Assembly: GCF_003337215.1 (NCBI RefSeq)
Contig: NZ_QPIG01000001.1
Span: 992,001 to 1,056,000, forward strand
DNA length: 64,000 nucleotides
Reading direction: 5' to 3'
From: Oceanihabitans sediminis
Lineage (GTDB): Bacteria; Bacteroidota; Bacteroidia; Flavobacteriales; Flavobacteriaceae
Shown here one piece after another: positions 26,032 to 34,548 of this stretch. The position numbers were made by a program, and so were the translations under genes. The notes below the pieces were generated by a model that did not search any database, was not told where the DNA came from, and worked only from the letters and a program-made list of their open reading frames with translations. Each line of letters opens with the position of its first letter. The stretch's first letter is position 1.

Positions 26032-26310
26032 ATGGCACTAGAAATCACAAATTCACTAGAGGCGTTTCAAGTCAAAGGAGTACTTGATAAATCAAACGTC
26101 GAAAAATTCCAATCTCATTTTAAAAATATCTTTCATTCTACCGACGAGTTGGTTATAGATATTAACGAACTTAAAAGAATAGATCACGTTGGTGTATCTG
26201 CTTTTGAAGAAATTTATAAACAGTCTTTAATCAACCGAAAGCCATTTTACATAACAGGTTTAGGAAGTAAAGAAATGTTTGAGCACTTAAAAACTATTGA
26301 TGCTGCTTAG
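26032..26310 (+). CDS. STAS-domain protein A
   Basis: STAS proteins are small regulatory domains, typified by anti-sigma factor antagonists. This 92-residue protein fits the whole fold (VKGVLDKSNV, ELVIDINELKRID, GVSAFEEIYKQS). At the loop where SpoIIAA has D-S-S-G with a phosphorylated serine, it has Asp51-His-Val-Gly54. So the phosphorylation switch is absent. The neighbouring gene is a paralogue of equal length. No kinase, phosphatase or sigma factor gene is adjacent. Confidence 0.72.
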   Translation: MALEITNSLEAFQVKGVLDKSNVEKFQSHFKNIFHSTDELVIDINELKRIDHVGVSAFEEIYKQSLINRKPFYITGLGSKEMFEHLKTIDAA

Positions 26311-26361
26311 TAATAATTTTAATTAGGCACTTTAGGAATTTAGTTAAACGAATATAGATTT

Positions 26362-26640
26362 ATGAAGCTTATAATAACAGGGAAGGATCAGGAGTATAAG
26401 GTGGAAGGTAGCCTTATCAAGATGCATATTAGAGATTTTAAAAAGGAATTCAATAATGTTTTTGAAAAGGAAAACGAGCTAACCATCAATTTGAATGGCT
26501 TAACAGCTATAGATAATCAGGGAGTAGCTGCAATAGCGCAATTACATAATGAAGCACTTTCAAAAAATATAAAACTGACTGTTATAGGTTTTAATAATAA
26601 GGGTTTACCAAATCGCTTAGGTATTCATAAAATAGCTTAA
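26362..26640 (+). CDS. STAS-domain protein B
   Basis: This protein is also 92 residues and can be aligned with its upstream neighbour without gaps around the core: VEGSLIKMHI, ELTINLNGLTAID and GVAAIAQLHNEA. The regulatory loop reads Asp51-Asn-Gln-Gly54, again without a serine. The two genes are 51 bases apart and look like a local duplication that has diverged. A basic C-terminus (LPNRLGIHKIA) differs from that of protein A. A partner-binding role is inference. Confidence 0.7.
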   Translation: MKLIITGKDQEYKVEGSLIKMHIRDFKKEFNNVFEKENELTINLNGLTAIDNQGVAAIAQLHNEALSKNIKLTVIGFNNKGLPNRLGIHKIA

Positions 26641-26649
26641 GGCTTTTGG

Positions 26650-26681
26650 TTTGTACTACAATGATAATAAGTGTATTTTTG
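26650..26681 (+). promoter_or_regulatory. Promoter of the phnA-like gene
   Basis: TTTG (26650-26653), 20 bases, then TATTTTTG (26674-26681) fits the Bacteroidota consensus. The start codon is 20 bases further on. Confidence 0.7.
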
Positions 26682-26700
26682 TTTTTTAAAATATACTTAG

Positions 26701-27279
26701 ATGAGTTTAGAGAGAGATTTACAAAAACGTAGTGGTTCGCTATGTGAACTATGTACAAGTACTGAAAATATTAGTGTTTATGAAGTGCTTCCTATTAAAA
26801 ATGGAGGTTTAGAAGAAAGCCTAATGGCTTGTAAAACTTGTATAGACCAAATTGATAATCCAGATACAACAGATCCTAACCATTGGAGATGTTTAAATGA
26901 CAGTATGTGGAGTGAGCATAAAGCGGTTCAAGTTGTTGCTTGGAGAATGCTTTCTCGCTTACGTGCTGAAGGATGGCCTCAAGATTTATTAGACATGATG
27001 TATTTAGAAGAAGATACATTAGAGTGGGCAAAAGCTACAGGTGAAGGAGAAGATGAAGCAGATAAGTTAGTACACCGAGATGTGAACGGAGTAGTTTTAG
27101 AAACGGGAGATTCTGTTGTGCTTATTAAAGACCTTAAGGTAAAAGGTTCTAGTATGGTCGCAAAACAAGGAACTGCAGTTAGAAACATTCGTTTAGATCG
27201 TGAAAACGAAACGTATATAGAAGGTAAAGTGGGTGGAACACAAATTGTGATTATTACCGAATACGTGAAGAAATTATAA
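26701..27279 (+). CDS. PhnA/YjdM-family zinc-ribbon protein
   Basis: The 192-residue product has an N-terminal zinc ribbon (CELCTSTENI, then CKTCIDQI) and a C-terminal SH3-like PhnA domain (LVHRDVNGVVLETGDSVVLI, DLKVKGSSMVAKQGTAVRNI). The central region contains HWRCLNDSMWSEHKAVQVVA. Despite the name, the family is not an established phosphonate-degrading enzyme and no phn gene is nearby. It has its own promoter and terminator. Confidence 0.88.
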   Translation: MSLERDLQKRSGSLCELCTSTENISVYEVLPIKNGGLEESLMACKTCIDQIDNPDTTDPNHWRCLNDSMWSEHKAVQVVAWRMLSRLRAEGWPQDLLDMMYLEEDTLEWAKATGEGEDEADKLVHRDVNGVVLETGDSVVLIKDLKVKGSSMVAKQGTAVRNIRLDRENETYIEGKVGGTQIVIITEYVKKL

Positions 27280-27311
27280 CAATTACCTTACGATTATATA
27301 TCTAATTATTT

Positions 27312-27358
27312 AAAAGGCAATTATTGAAACTCTTTTGTTTTAATAGTTGCTTTTTTAT
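27312..27358 (+). terminator. Terminator after the phnA-like gene
   Basis: An AAAAGGCAATTATT arm (27312-27325) pairs with AATAGTTGCTTTTT (27342-27355) with G-U pairs; T residues follow. Confidence 0.65.
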
Positions 27359-27434
27359 TTCACCTATATACTGTTCTTTAAGTTAAAAGAATTATTGCAG
27401 TATATTAGCGTCCTATAATTACAGAATACTAGTT

Positions 27435-28808
27435 ATGAAAAAGTTGTTGTTTAATGTTTTATGTTGTTTGTTTCTTTCTGCTGTTAGTTATGCGCAAACC
27501 ATAACAGATATTATAAATGAAGTGAGTTTAGACTCTTTGCAGTTAACGTTAAGAGAGTTTACAGGAGAACAGTCTACCATAGTAAACGGTAATGAAGTAA
27601 CTATAATAAACCGTGTACATACAAATAATGAGTTGGCTGCCGATTATTTATTTGAAAAACTAGAGAAGCTGGATAATATCAACGTTAGTAATCAATTGAT
27701 AAACGGAGAAGCTGGTAGGAGAAATGTTATAGCAAGTCAGTTAGGTAAAACCAATCCGGAGGATATTTATATAATTTGTGCGCACTATGATTCTATGGCA
27801 GATTATTGTGCAGATGATAATGCTTCTGGAACAGCAGCTGTTTTAGAAATTGCTAGAATCCTATCCACGCAATGTCTAGATAATACCATTGTTTATGCTT
27901 TGTGGGATGAAGAAGAGGTAGGTTTACGAGGGGCAGCTTATTATGCGAGTCAGGCAGCAGCAAATAACGATAATATTCTAGGGGTTTTGAACTTGGATAT
28001 GATGGGTTATGACGGAGATAATGACAATAATTTTGATATCGATGTTAGAAACATAGGCAATTCTATTGCAATGAAAGATGATATTATATCTGTCTTAAAC
28101 AATACAGATTACGGATTTAATTTAGTGGCAAATGTTGTGAATCCTGGAACTTCTGCAAGTGATCATTCTAAATTTTGGAATGAGGGGTATTCTGCAGTTT
28201 TGGTTGGGGAGTCATGGGAAACCAATGATCAAACACCTTATTATCATAGTTCGGCAGATAGATATGCTACCTTAAATTTTCCGTATTACCATGAACTTAC
28301 TAAGTTGGTTATGGGGTATATGGTTACAAAGGCTGGTTTGGTAGCTGTAGATAATACGGTTATACAAAATACGAATGCGCTAATTGCTAGTCAGGAAAAT
28401 GCTACTTACCAATGGATAAACTGTGATACTAATACGGAGATAGCTGGCGAAACGAATCAGACCTTTATTCCTACTATAAACGGAAATTATGCTGTGGAGG
28501 TTAGCTCTGGTTCTTGTGTGGAAAGAAGTGCATGTATTACTATAGATTCTTTAGGGCTTGCGGAATTTCAAGAAGGGGAAGTATCTGTGTATCCTAATCC
28601 AATGAAAAATCACCTAAGTATTGAAACGGTTGCAGGTATAGACGAAATTAGTCTAGAGTTATTAGATGCTTCTGGAAAAGTAATTATAAAAGAAACTTCT
28701 AAGAAACAACAAACTATTTTGCATACTAGTGCTTTAAATGCTGGAGTTTACTTTTTGAAAATCCAAGCGAGTAATAAGTATAAGGTTTCTAAAATAGTAA
28801 AGGAATAA
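27435..28808 (+). CDS. Secreted M28 metallopeptidase with T9SS sorting domain
   Basis: This 457-residue exopeptidase is predicted to be exported by Sec and then by the type IX secretion system. After a signal peptide (ending SYAQ) the M28 zinc ligands are visible: CAHYDS, DDNASG, the catalytic WDEEEVGL, NLDMMGYD and SDHSKFW. A small Ig-like linker (about 315-370) leads to a type A sorting domain (VYPNPMKNHLSIE to the end, SKIVKE). Likely roles are aminopeptidase activity on external peptides. It is a single gene. Confidence 0.92.
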   Translation: MKKLLFNVLCCLFLSAVSYAQTITDIINEVSLDSLQLTLREFTGEQSTIVNGNEVTIINRVHTNNELAADYLFEKLEKLDNINVSNQLINGEAGRRNVIASQLGKTNPEDIYIICAHYDSMADYCADDNASGTAAVLEIARILSTQCLDNTIVYALWDEEEVGLRGAAYYASQAAANNDNILGVLNLDMMGYDGDNDNNFDIDVRNIGNSIAMKDDIISVLNNTDYGFNLVANVVNPGTSASDHSKFWNEGYSAVLVGESWETNDQTPYYHSSADRYATLNFPYYHELTKLVMGYMVTKAGLVAVDNTVIQNTNALIASQENATYQWINCDTNTEIAGETNQTFIPTINGNYAVEVSSGSCVERSACITIDSLGLAEFQEGEVSVYPNPMKNHLSIETVAGIDEISLELLDASGKVIIKETSKKQQTILHTSALNAGVYFLKIQASNKYKVSKIVKE

Positions 28809-28872
28809 AGTTTTTGTTTTTCTGTAAAAAGAAATGCAATTGGCTAACTAGTATTTCTGATGGAAGTAAGTT

Positions 28873-28982
28873 TTTGTGTTAGCGATTGCAATGGCATCCT
28901 TTTTTTGCTTCGATATATGGCAAAAAAAGATATAATGGAAAGCGCGACCTCCTTTTGCCTAAACAAAAGGAGGAAACACCCC
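28873..28982 (-). repeat. Dispersed intergenic repeat, copy B
   Basis: Read on the minus strand this block starts GGGGTGTTTCC and ends GCAATCGCTAACACAA. Its core GCTTTCCATTATATCTTTTTT and AAAAAAAGGATGCCATTGC matches copy A at 15053-15158 closely, in inverted orientation. It fills the gap between the M28 peptidase and the M20 dipeptidase. Confidence 0.7.
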
Positions 28983-28989
28983 AATAAAA

Positions 28990-30378
28990 TTATTTACTTA
29001 ATTCAGTAAAATACTTATAAAACAACGGAATGGTCTCAATACCTTTTAGGTAATTCCATACGCCGAAATGCTCGTTTGGTGAGTGAATTGCGTCACTATC
29101 TAACCCGAATCCCATTAAAATGGTCTTGCTTTTTAATTCTTGCTCAAAAAGCGAAACGATAGGAATACTTCCTCCGCTACGTTGCGGAATTGGTGTTTTT
29201 CCAAAAGTATCTGCATAAGCTTTGCTAGCTGCTTGGTATCCAACGCTAGTAATTGGTGTAACATAACCTTGTCCGCCATGATGAGGTTTTACTAATACTT
29301 TAACGCCTTCTGGAGCAATGCTTTCAAAGTGTTTTTTGAATAATTGTGTGATTTCTTCCCAATCTTGGTTTGGTACTAAACGCATAGAAATTTTAGCATA
29401 AGCCTTGCTTGCAATTACTGTTTTTGCACCTTCACCAATATAACCTCCCCAGATCCCGTTTACGTCTAAAGTAGGTCTGATGGAGTTTCTTTCGTTGGTA
29501 GAATAACCTGCTTCTCCGTAAACAGCATCGATATCTAAAGCTTTTTTGTAATTCTCTAAAGAGAAAGGAGCTTTAGCCATTTCTGCTCTTTCTTCTGCAG
29601 AAAGATTTTCTACTTTATCATAAAAACCAGGAATTGTAATATGATTGTTTTCGTCGTGTAACGAAGCAATCATTTTACTGAGTACGTTAATTGGGTTTGC
29701 TACTGCACCACCATATAAACCAGAGTGTAAATCTCTGTTAGGACCTGTAACTTCTACTTCTACGTAGCTTAATCCGCGTAACCCTGTTGTGATAGAAGGA
29801 ACATCTTTAGCAATCATTCCGGTATCGGAAATTAAGATAACATCGTTGCTAAGTTTTTCGCGGTTTTCTTTTAGGAAATCTCCTAGACTTTCACTTCCAA
29901 CTTCTTCTTCTCCTTCAATCATGAACTTTACGTTACAAGGTAGTTGGTCTGTTTTGGTCATTAGTTCCAATGCTTTTACGTGCATGTACATTTGTCCTTT
30001 GTCATCACAGGCACCACGAGCAAAAATAGCTCCTTCCGGATGTAAGTCTGTTTTTTTAATTACAGGCTCAAAAGGAGGGGAGTTCCATAAATCTAATGGA
30101 TCTGGTGGTTGTACGTCGTAATGACCATATACTAAAACGGTAGGTAAGTTTTTATCAATAATTTTTTCACCATATACAATTGGGTAGCCTTTGGTTTCGC
30201 AAACCTCTACAAGGTCACAACCTGCTTCTTCCAGTCTGGTTTTTACAGCTTCTGCTGTATTTAATACATCTTGCTTATAGGCAGAGTCGGCACTAATAGA
30301 AGGAACTTTTAAAAGCTCTATTAGTTCGTCGATAAATCTGTCTTTATGCTGATCTACATACTTTTTAATGTCTTGCAT
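28990..30378 (-). CDS. M20-family dipeptidase
   Basis: This 462-residue enzyme resembles carnosinase-type cytosolic dipeptidases. Metal ligands are in YGHYDVQPPDPLDLW, GACDDKGQ and IEGEEEVGSES, and a C-terminal HSPNEHFG supplies the last histidine. The dimerisation lid lies between about 190 and 330. No signal peptide is present, so it is cytoplasmic. It would hydrolyse dipeptides with two divalent metals. It is transcribed alone, from a TAnnTTTG-type promoter. Confidence 0.9.
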   Translation of the reverse strand: MQDIKKYVDQHKDRFIDELIELLKVPSISADSAYKQDVLNTAEAVKTRLEEAGCDLVEVCETKGYPIVYGEKIIDKNLPTVLVYGHYDVQPPDPLDLWNSPPFEPVIKKTDLHPEGAIFARGACDDKGQMYMHVKALELMTKTDQLPCNVKFMIEGEEEVGSESLGDFLKENREKLSNDVILISDTGMIAKDVPSITTGLRGLSYVEVEVTGPNRDLHSGLYGGAVANPINVLSKMIASLHDENNHITIPGFYDKVENLSAEERAEMAKAPFSLENYKKALDIDAVYGEAGYSTNERNSIRPTLDVNGIWGGYIGEGAKTVIASKAYAKISMRLVPNQDWEEITQLFKKHFESIAPEGVKVLVKPHHGGQGYVTPITSVGYQAASKAYADTFGKTPIPQRSGGSIPIVSLFEQELKSKTILMGFGLDSDAIHSPNEHFGVWNYLKGIETIPLFYKYFTELSK

Positions 30379-30398
30379 ATTGTTGTTTTTGATTTATA

Positions 30399-30406
30399 CA
30401 AAAGTA
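30399..30406 (-). promoter_or_regulatory. -7 element of M20 dipeptidase gene
   Basis: TACTTTTG on the minus strand fits TAnnTTTG, 21 bases before the start codon. The -33 element is unclear. Confidence 0.5.
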
Positions 30407-30443
30407 CAAAATTGAAAAGAATTTAATTTTTGAAAAAAATCCG

Positions 30444-30473
30444 TTTGTTTTTTTAAACATTTGTTTATATTTG
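30444..30473 (+). promoter_or_regulatory. Promoter of tRNA-Leu
   Basis: TTTG (30444-30447), 18 bases, then TATATTTG (30466-30473) matches the Bacteroidota consensus well, as for tRNA-Asp in this window. Confidence 0.85.
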
Positions 30474-30496
30474 CATCCCGATTTAATCGGTATCAA

Positions 30497-30578
30497 GCAG
30501 GCGTGGTGGAATTGGTAGACACGCTAGACTTAGGATCTAGTGCCGCGAGGTGTGAGAGTTCGAGTCTCTCCGCCTGTA
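30497..30578 (+). tRNA. tRNA-Leu (TAG)
   Basis: The acceptor stem GCAGGCG pairs with CGCCTGT (one G-U). The anticodon stem CTAGA/TCTAG encloses CTTAGGA, anticodon TAG. A variable arm (GTGCCGCGAGGTGTG region) and T arm GAGTTCGAGTCTC complete a class II tRNA of 82 bases. CCA is not encoded. Confidence 0.95.
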
Positions 30579-30582
30579 CAAC

Positions 30583-30615
30583 AAAAAGCTAACTCAAAAG
30601 AGTTAGCTTTTTTGT
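30583..30615 (+). terminator. Terminator after tRNA-Leu
   Basis: AAAAAGCTAACTC (30583-30595), loop AAAA, GAGTTAGCTTTTT (30600-30612), then T residues. The 13-bp stem is perfect. Confidence 0.93.
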
Positions 30616-30633
30616 TTTCTGTAAATCAGGGTT

Positions 30634-31479
30634 TTAGTTTAAAGGAAACTCGTATAGTTTTCCTCCAGTACCGCTTTTTCTCTCATCGGTAATATAAACA
30701 GAGGTACTATCTTTAAAGCTGATGCTTTCTTTTTGAGAAATAAATCCTAATGAATATTCTTTTAGCCTTCCGCTTAAAAAATCATCTTTTTCAAAATCTG
30801 TAAAGAGCCAAACGGATTTAGAGCTTAGTAAAACCACTTTTTTGCCATCGCTACTTATATCTGCTGAGGTAATCCAACAATGGGATTCGTTACAGGTGGT
30901 AAGAGAGCTAATAAATTTAGCTTCATGATTGCCTTCTTTCGCAGGGATTTTATACAAGTTCGTTTTTCCGAAATCTCTTTTGTCTCTACTTTTTGTAAAT
31001 AAATACAGGCTGTCCTTATAAAAGAAAAATGCCTCGCAGTCGAAATGACGGTTCGATTTTTTAGGTGGAAATTTATTTTGCTCTGGGTAGTAAAAGGAAA
31101 TTTTTTCGATAGCAACTTTAGATTCACTGTTTAAATCTTTTGCTTGAACTTTTAAGATAGTTAGATTCTTACGTTTATTATCGTTGTTTCCAAAATCTCC
31201 TATATAAATATTCCCTTCGTTGTCGCTAGTTAAGTCTTCCCAGTCATTGTTTTTAGCTTGTATCTTTAATTCTTTTTTTATGTTTCCTTTTCTGTCTAAT
31301 CCGTATAAGATAGGTTTGTTTCCACTATCGTTTACCATCCAAAGGGTATTGGAGTTTTCTATTACTTCCGTACCTGAAACTTCCTTTAGGATACTAGGTA
31401 AGTCTGCTAAGGTTCTTAAGTCTTTTGTTTTACAACTAAATTGTAAAAGAATTACTAGAATAAAAAGTTTTTTAAACAT
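30634..31479 (-). CDS. Beta-propeller-like lipoprotein
   Basis: The 281 residues start with a lipoprotein signal (LVILLQFSC). The remainder is beta-rich and contains recurring short segments such as NNTLWMVNDSG-like, GNIYIGDFGNND, DCEAFFFYKDSLYLFTKSR and VYITDERKSG. These suggest a propeller of the SdiA-regulated / esterase-like phytase kind, but no catalytic residues can be assigned. It is followed 36 bases on by the kelch gene in the opposite sense of transcription order (both minus strand). Confidence 0.6.
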   Translation of the reverse strand: MFKKLFILVILLQFSCKTKDLRTLADLPSILKEVSGTEVIENSNTLWMVNDSGNKPILYGLDRKGNIKKELKIQAKNNDWEDLTSDNEGNIYIGDFGNNDNKRKNLTILKVQAKDLNSESKVAIEKISFYYPEQNKFPPKKSNRHFDCEAFFFYKDSLYLFTKSRDKRDFGKTNLYKIPAKEGNHEAKFISSLTTCNESHCWITSADISSDGKKVVLLSSKSVWLFTDFEKDDFLSGRLKEYSLGFISQKESISFKDSTSVYITDERKSGTGGKLYEFPLN

Positions 31480-31514
31480 GTTTTAGCTTTTGGGATGCTA
31501 AATTTACATAGAAT

Positions 31515-33131
31515 TTAAAACTTAATAATTTTTAGTGTCTGTGTTTTATGGTTTTTGTTTCTAACTTTCAGAAAATAAATGCTTTGAGATATATTTGAAA
31601 TATCAAATCTGTGATTTGCTTGAAATTCTCCTTCAAACTTTTTTATTAGTTTTCCGCTAATATCAAATAAAGTTAATTCTGTAGCTGCTTTGTTTAGAGA
31701 AAAATGACTGTTTGTAGGATTCGGAAAAACCATCAAATCAGTGAAACTTTCATTGTCTTCTATGGTTAAGCTAGGGTCTAATGTTCCTTCTAAATAAATA
31801 GTATGAGTATAATTGTTATTATAGGTAACTACAACCACACCGCTGCTAGTTTCTTGCGTGGTGTCATTTAAAGTAACTTCGATTATCATGTTTTGATTTG
31901 CGCCAACTAAACGATTATCATAATTAGCATCTAAGGTGTAATTCGCACCAGAAATAGTCACGTTATCTATATAGGTTCCTGTGGTGCCTGTGGTATTAGA
32001 CATCGTAATTTGAATGTTTGCGGTTCCTTGGTTTTCGCCATATAGAAACAGCTTTGTTGTTTCGTCAGGAGTGAAAATGCTGTTAATATTCGGGCTGCCT
32101 GTTGGGTTGTCTATATTATAATACTCCATTTTTTTCATAGAGTTACCGCCTTCAGATCCGCCTGCAATATGGATTCCATCTCCAGAAACAATGGCTTGAA
32201 TACCGTGTCTTCTGTAGTTTAAGCTTGCTTTGGTTGTCCAAGTTTCTGTTACAGGATCAAAGGCCTCCACAATATCTCTTTGACCGTTGTTTCCAGTGGT
32301 GCTTCCAAAAGTGGTTTCACCTCCGATGACAAATATTTCATCTTGAAATAATACAACTGCGGCTCCTGCTCTAGGGTGTGTGATATTGCTAGCTGCAGGT
32401 AGGGTTGTCCATGTGCTACTTGTAAAATCATAAACGTCTACTTCTGGTACCTGAGGTTTAAAAAGTCCATCTGGCCCTCCTGAAAGTCGACCACTAAGCG
32501 CATAAAGTTTATCGTTATAAACGACTACCTGAAAATGATCTCTCGGGTTCGGAGCATCTGTTAGCTGCGTGTAAGTGCCAGTTGCAGGATCAAATTCATC
32601 AAAATAAGCAACATAGCCTCCGTTATGTCCGTTTACATTCCCACCAACGATGTAGAATTTATTATTATACATAGCTACACCTGCAGCGCCTCTTTTTCTA
32701 TCGTTAGGAATTTCTATGCCTTGTATCCATTCTTCAGAAGAAGGATTATACATGTAAATATAGTCTGTAGATTGTTCTGGCGTTGGTTCGTTTGTTTTAA
32801 ATGCGCCCATCACCCAGATTAGTCCTTCGTAAGTTACTGCTTGAAAGTGGTTAAACTCTACTGGTGCTGCACCTCCGTTACTCCATGTGTTTGTGTTATA
32901 ATCATAAACATCTAATACTGTTGGTGATTCACGCCCTCCAAACATAATAAACTTATCACCTACTTGTGTAAAACCGAATTGGTGTCTTGCCGTATAGTTT
33001 TCATCTTCATTTTTTTCCTGCCAAGTTTGTGCATACAGATTTTGGGAAAACCCATATATCAGTAGAAAAAAAATAAAACTAGAAAGTTTAGGATAGGGGG
33101 TGTCACAGATTGAAAATCTTCTTTTTTTCAT
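31515..33131 (-). CDS. Kelch-repeat protein with T9SS sorting domain
   Basis: This 538-residue secreted protein has a signal peptide (ending NLYAQ) and about five to six kelch repeats between residues 45 and 340 (FIMFGGRE, IWVMGAFK, FYIVGGNVN, LYALSGRLSGG, IFVIGGETTFG, IHIAGGSEGG). A beta-sandwich with a DUF1573-like pattern follows. The type A sorting domain is at the end (LMVFPNPTNSHFSLN to LKIIKF). It is probably exported by the type IX system and attached to the cell surface. The binding partner is unknown. Confidence 0.88.
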   Translation of the reverse strand: MKKRRFSICDTPYPKLSSFIFFLLIYGFSQNLYAQTWQEKNEDENYTARHQFGFTQVGDKFIMFGGRESPTVLDVYDYNTNTWSNGGAAPVEFNHFQAVTYEGLIWVMGAFKTNEPTPEQSTDYIYMYNPSSEEWIQGIEIPNDRKRGAAGVAMYNNKFYIVGGNVNGHNGGYVAYFDEFDPATGTYTQLTDAPNPRDHFQVVVYNDKLYALSGRLSGGPDGLFKPQVPEVDVYDFTSSTWTTLPAASNITHPRAGAAVVLFQDEIFVIGGETTFGSTTGNNGQRDIVEAFDPVTETWTTKASLNYRRHGIQAIVSGDGIHIAGGSEGGNSMKKMEYYNIDNPTGSPNINSIFTPDETTKLFLYGENQGTANIQITMSNTTGTTGTYIDNVTISGANYTLDANYDNRLVGANQNMIIEVTLNDTTQETSSGVVVVTYNNNYTHTIYLEGTLDPSLTIEDNESFTDLMVFPNPTNSHFSLNKAATELTLFDISGKLIKKFEGEFQANHRFDISNISQSIYFLKVRNKNHKTQTLKIIKF

Positions 33132-33251
33132 AATAAACTGATTAATAGCTTGATATAAAGGTAGTTTAATTTTAAATACATAGCTGTATGAGAAGCTTTT
33201 TTTAACATTTTAAAAGAAAAATAATCCAAGAAGATTATGATTTAATAATGG

Positions 33252-33259
33252 TAAATTTG
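33252..33259 (+). promoter_or_regulatory. -7 element of flavoprotein gene
   Basis: TAAATTTG matches TAnnTTTG and lies 17 bases before the start codon, leaving a very short leader. Confidence 0.5.
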
Positions 33260-33276
33260 TCCTGTTTTAAAATAAT

Positions 33277-34491
33277 ATGAAAGAACAAGACGTAATAATA
33301 ATAGGAGGTGGTGCAGCTGGTTTTTTTGCTGCAATTAATATAGCAATGCAAAATCCAGATTTGCAGGTAACCATCTTAGAGAAGGGAAAAGAAGGACTTC
33401 AGAAAGTAAAAATATCTGGAGGAGGACGCTGTAATGTTACGCATGCAGAGTTTATTCCGCAGGAATTGGTGCAAAATTACCCTAGAGGAGAAAAGGAGCT
33501 TCGCGGCCCCTTTCATCAGTTTATGACTGGAGATACCATTGAATGGTTTGAGAATAATGGGGTTGCTTTAAAGATTGAAGAAGATGGAAGAATGTTTCCG
33601 GAATCTAATTCCTCTCAAACTATTATAGATTGTTTTTTAGGTTTAGCAAAAAAGCACAAGGTGCATGTTGCTTATAGTCAAACTGTAAAATCGATTATAC
33701 CTCAAGAAAATTCATGGCTTATTAAAACACAGTCTGATGAATTTCAAGCTAAAAAACTTTTAGTAGCTACAGGAAGTAGTCCGAAAATGTGGAAACTTCT
33801 AGAAACACTAAGCCATGCAATTATTCCACCTGTTCCTTCGCTTTTTACTTTCGATATAAAAGATAAACGCATACAAGGAATTCCAGGTGTGGTAGCTCAG
33901 CATGTAGAGGTTAAAGTGGTGGATTCCGATTTGTATTCTGAAGGTCCGTTACTTATCACGCATGTAGGCATGAGTGCTCCTGCTATTTTAAAACTCTCTG
34001 CTTTTGGAGCAGTCGAACTAGCAAAACGAAATTATAAATTCTCGATTGCAATTAATTTCATAAAAAGATCTTTTCAAGATTGTATAGAAGCATTAAAACA
34101 ACTGAAATTTGACTTAGCAAAAAAGACTGTATTAAAAACAGCACAGTTTGATTTGCCTAAACGCTTGTGGCAACAATTGGTGTTAGCAGCTTCCATTTCA
34201 GCCGAAACTCGTTGGGCAGATTTAAATAAAGGGCAGTTGGAAGCGCTAGCGAAACAACTTACCGAAGCTATTTTTAAAGTAGATGGTAAAAGCACCTTTA
34301 AAGATGAATTTGTAACGGCTGGCGGCGTTGATTTAAGGGAGATTAACTTTAAAAATTTTCAGAGTAAACTGCATGAAAACCTATACTTTGCAGGTGAAGT
34401 ATTAAATATAGATGCCATTACTGGAGGGTTTAACTTTCAGAATGCATGGACAGGCGCTTATATTGCAGCGCAGCATATTTCTAAATCCTAA
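33277..34491 (+). CDS. HI0933/BaiN-family flavoprotein
   Basis: This 404-residue NAD(P)/FAD-dependent oxidoreductase belongs to the HI0933-like family. An FAD-binding GGGAAGFFAAI (about 10-20) is followed by the family signature KVKISGGGRCNVTHAE. An ATGSSPK motif and a C-terminal GEVLNIDAITGGFNFQ complete FAD binding. Related enzymes include BaiN reductases; the substrate here is unknown. It precedes the mevalonate genes on the same strand but has its own promoter. Confidence 0.88.
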   Translation: MKEQDVIIIGGGAAGFFAAINIAMQNPDLQVTILEKGKEGLQKVKISGGGRCNVTHAEFIPQELVQNYPRGEKELRGPFHQFMTGDTIEWFENNGVALKIEEDGRMFPESNSSQTIIDCFLGLAKKHKVHVAYSQTVKSIIPQENSWLIKTQSDEFQAKKLLVATGSSPKMWKLLETLSHAIIPPVPSLFTFDIKDKRIQGIPGVVAQHVEVKVVDSDLYSEGPLLITHVGMSAPAILKLSAFGAVELAKRNYKFSIAINFIKRSFQDCIEALKQLKFDLAKKTVLKTAQFDLPKRLWQQLVLAASISAETRWADLNKGQLEALAKQLTEAIFKVDGKSTFKDEFVTAGGVDLREINFKNFQSKLHENLYFAGEVLNIDAITGGFNFQNAWTGAYIAAQHISKS

Positions 34492-34524
34492 AAGCTATAA
34501 GTTTAACAGAATAGAATTATAAAC

Positions 34525-34532
34525 TATCTTTG
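34525..34532 (+). promoter_or_regulatory. -7 element of mvaD
   Basis: TATCTTTG matches TAnnTTTG and is followed by the ATG 16 bases later. Confidence 0.55.
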
Positions 34533-34548
34533 CTGAAAATTTAATTTA

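Noticed and set aside
26701-27279. Phosphonate utilisation operon
   Set aside because: Only the PhnA-named zinc-ribbon protein is present; no C-P lyase or transporter genes are near and the family name is historical.
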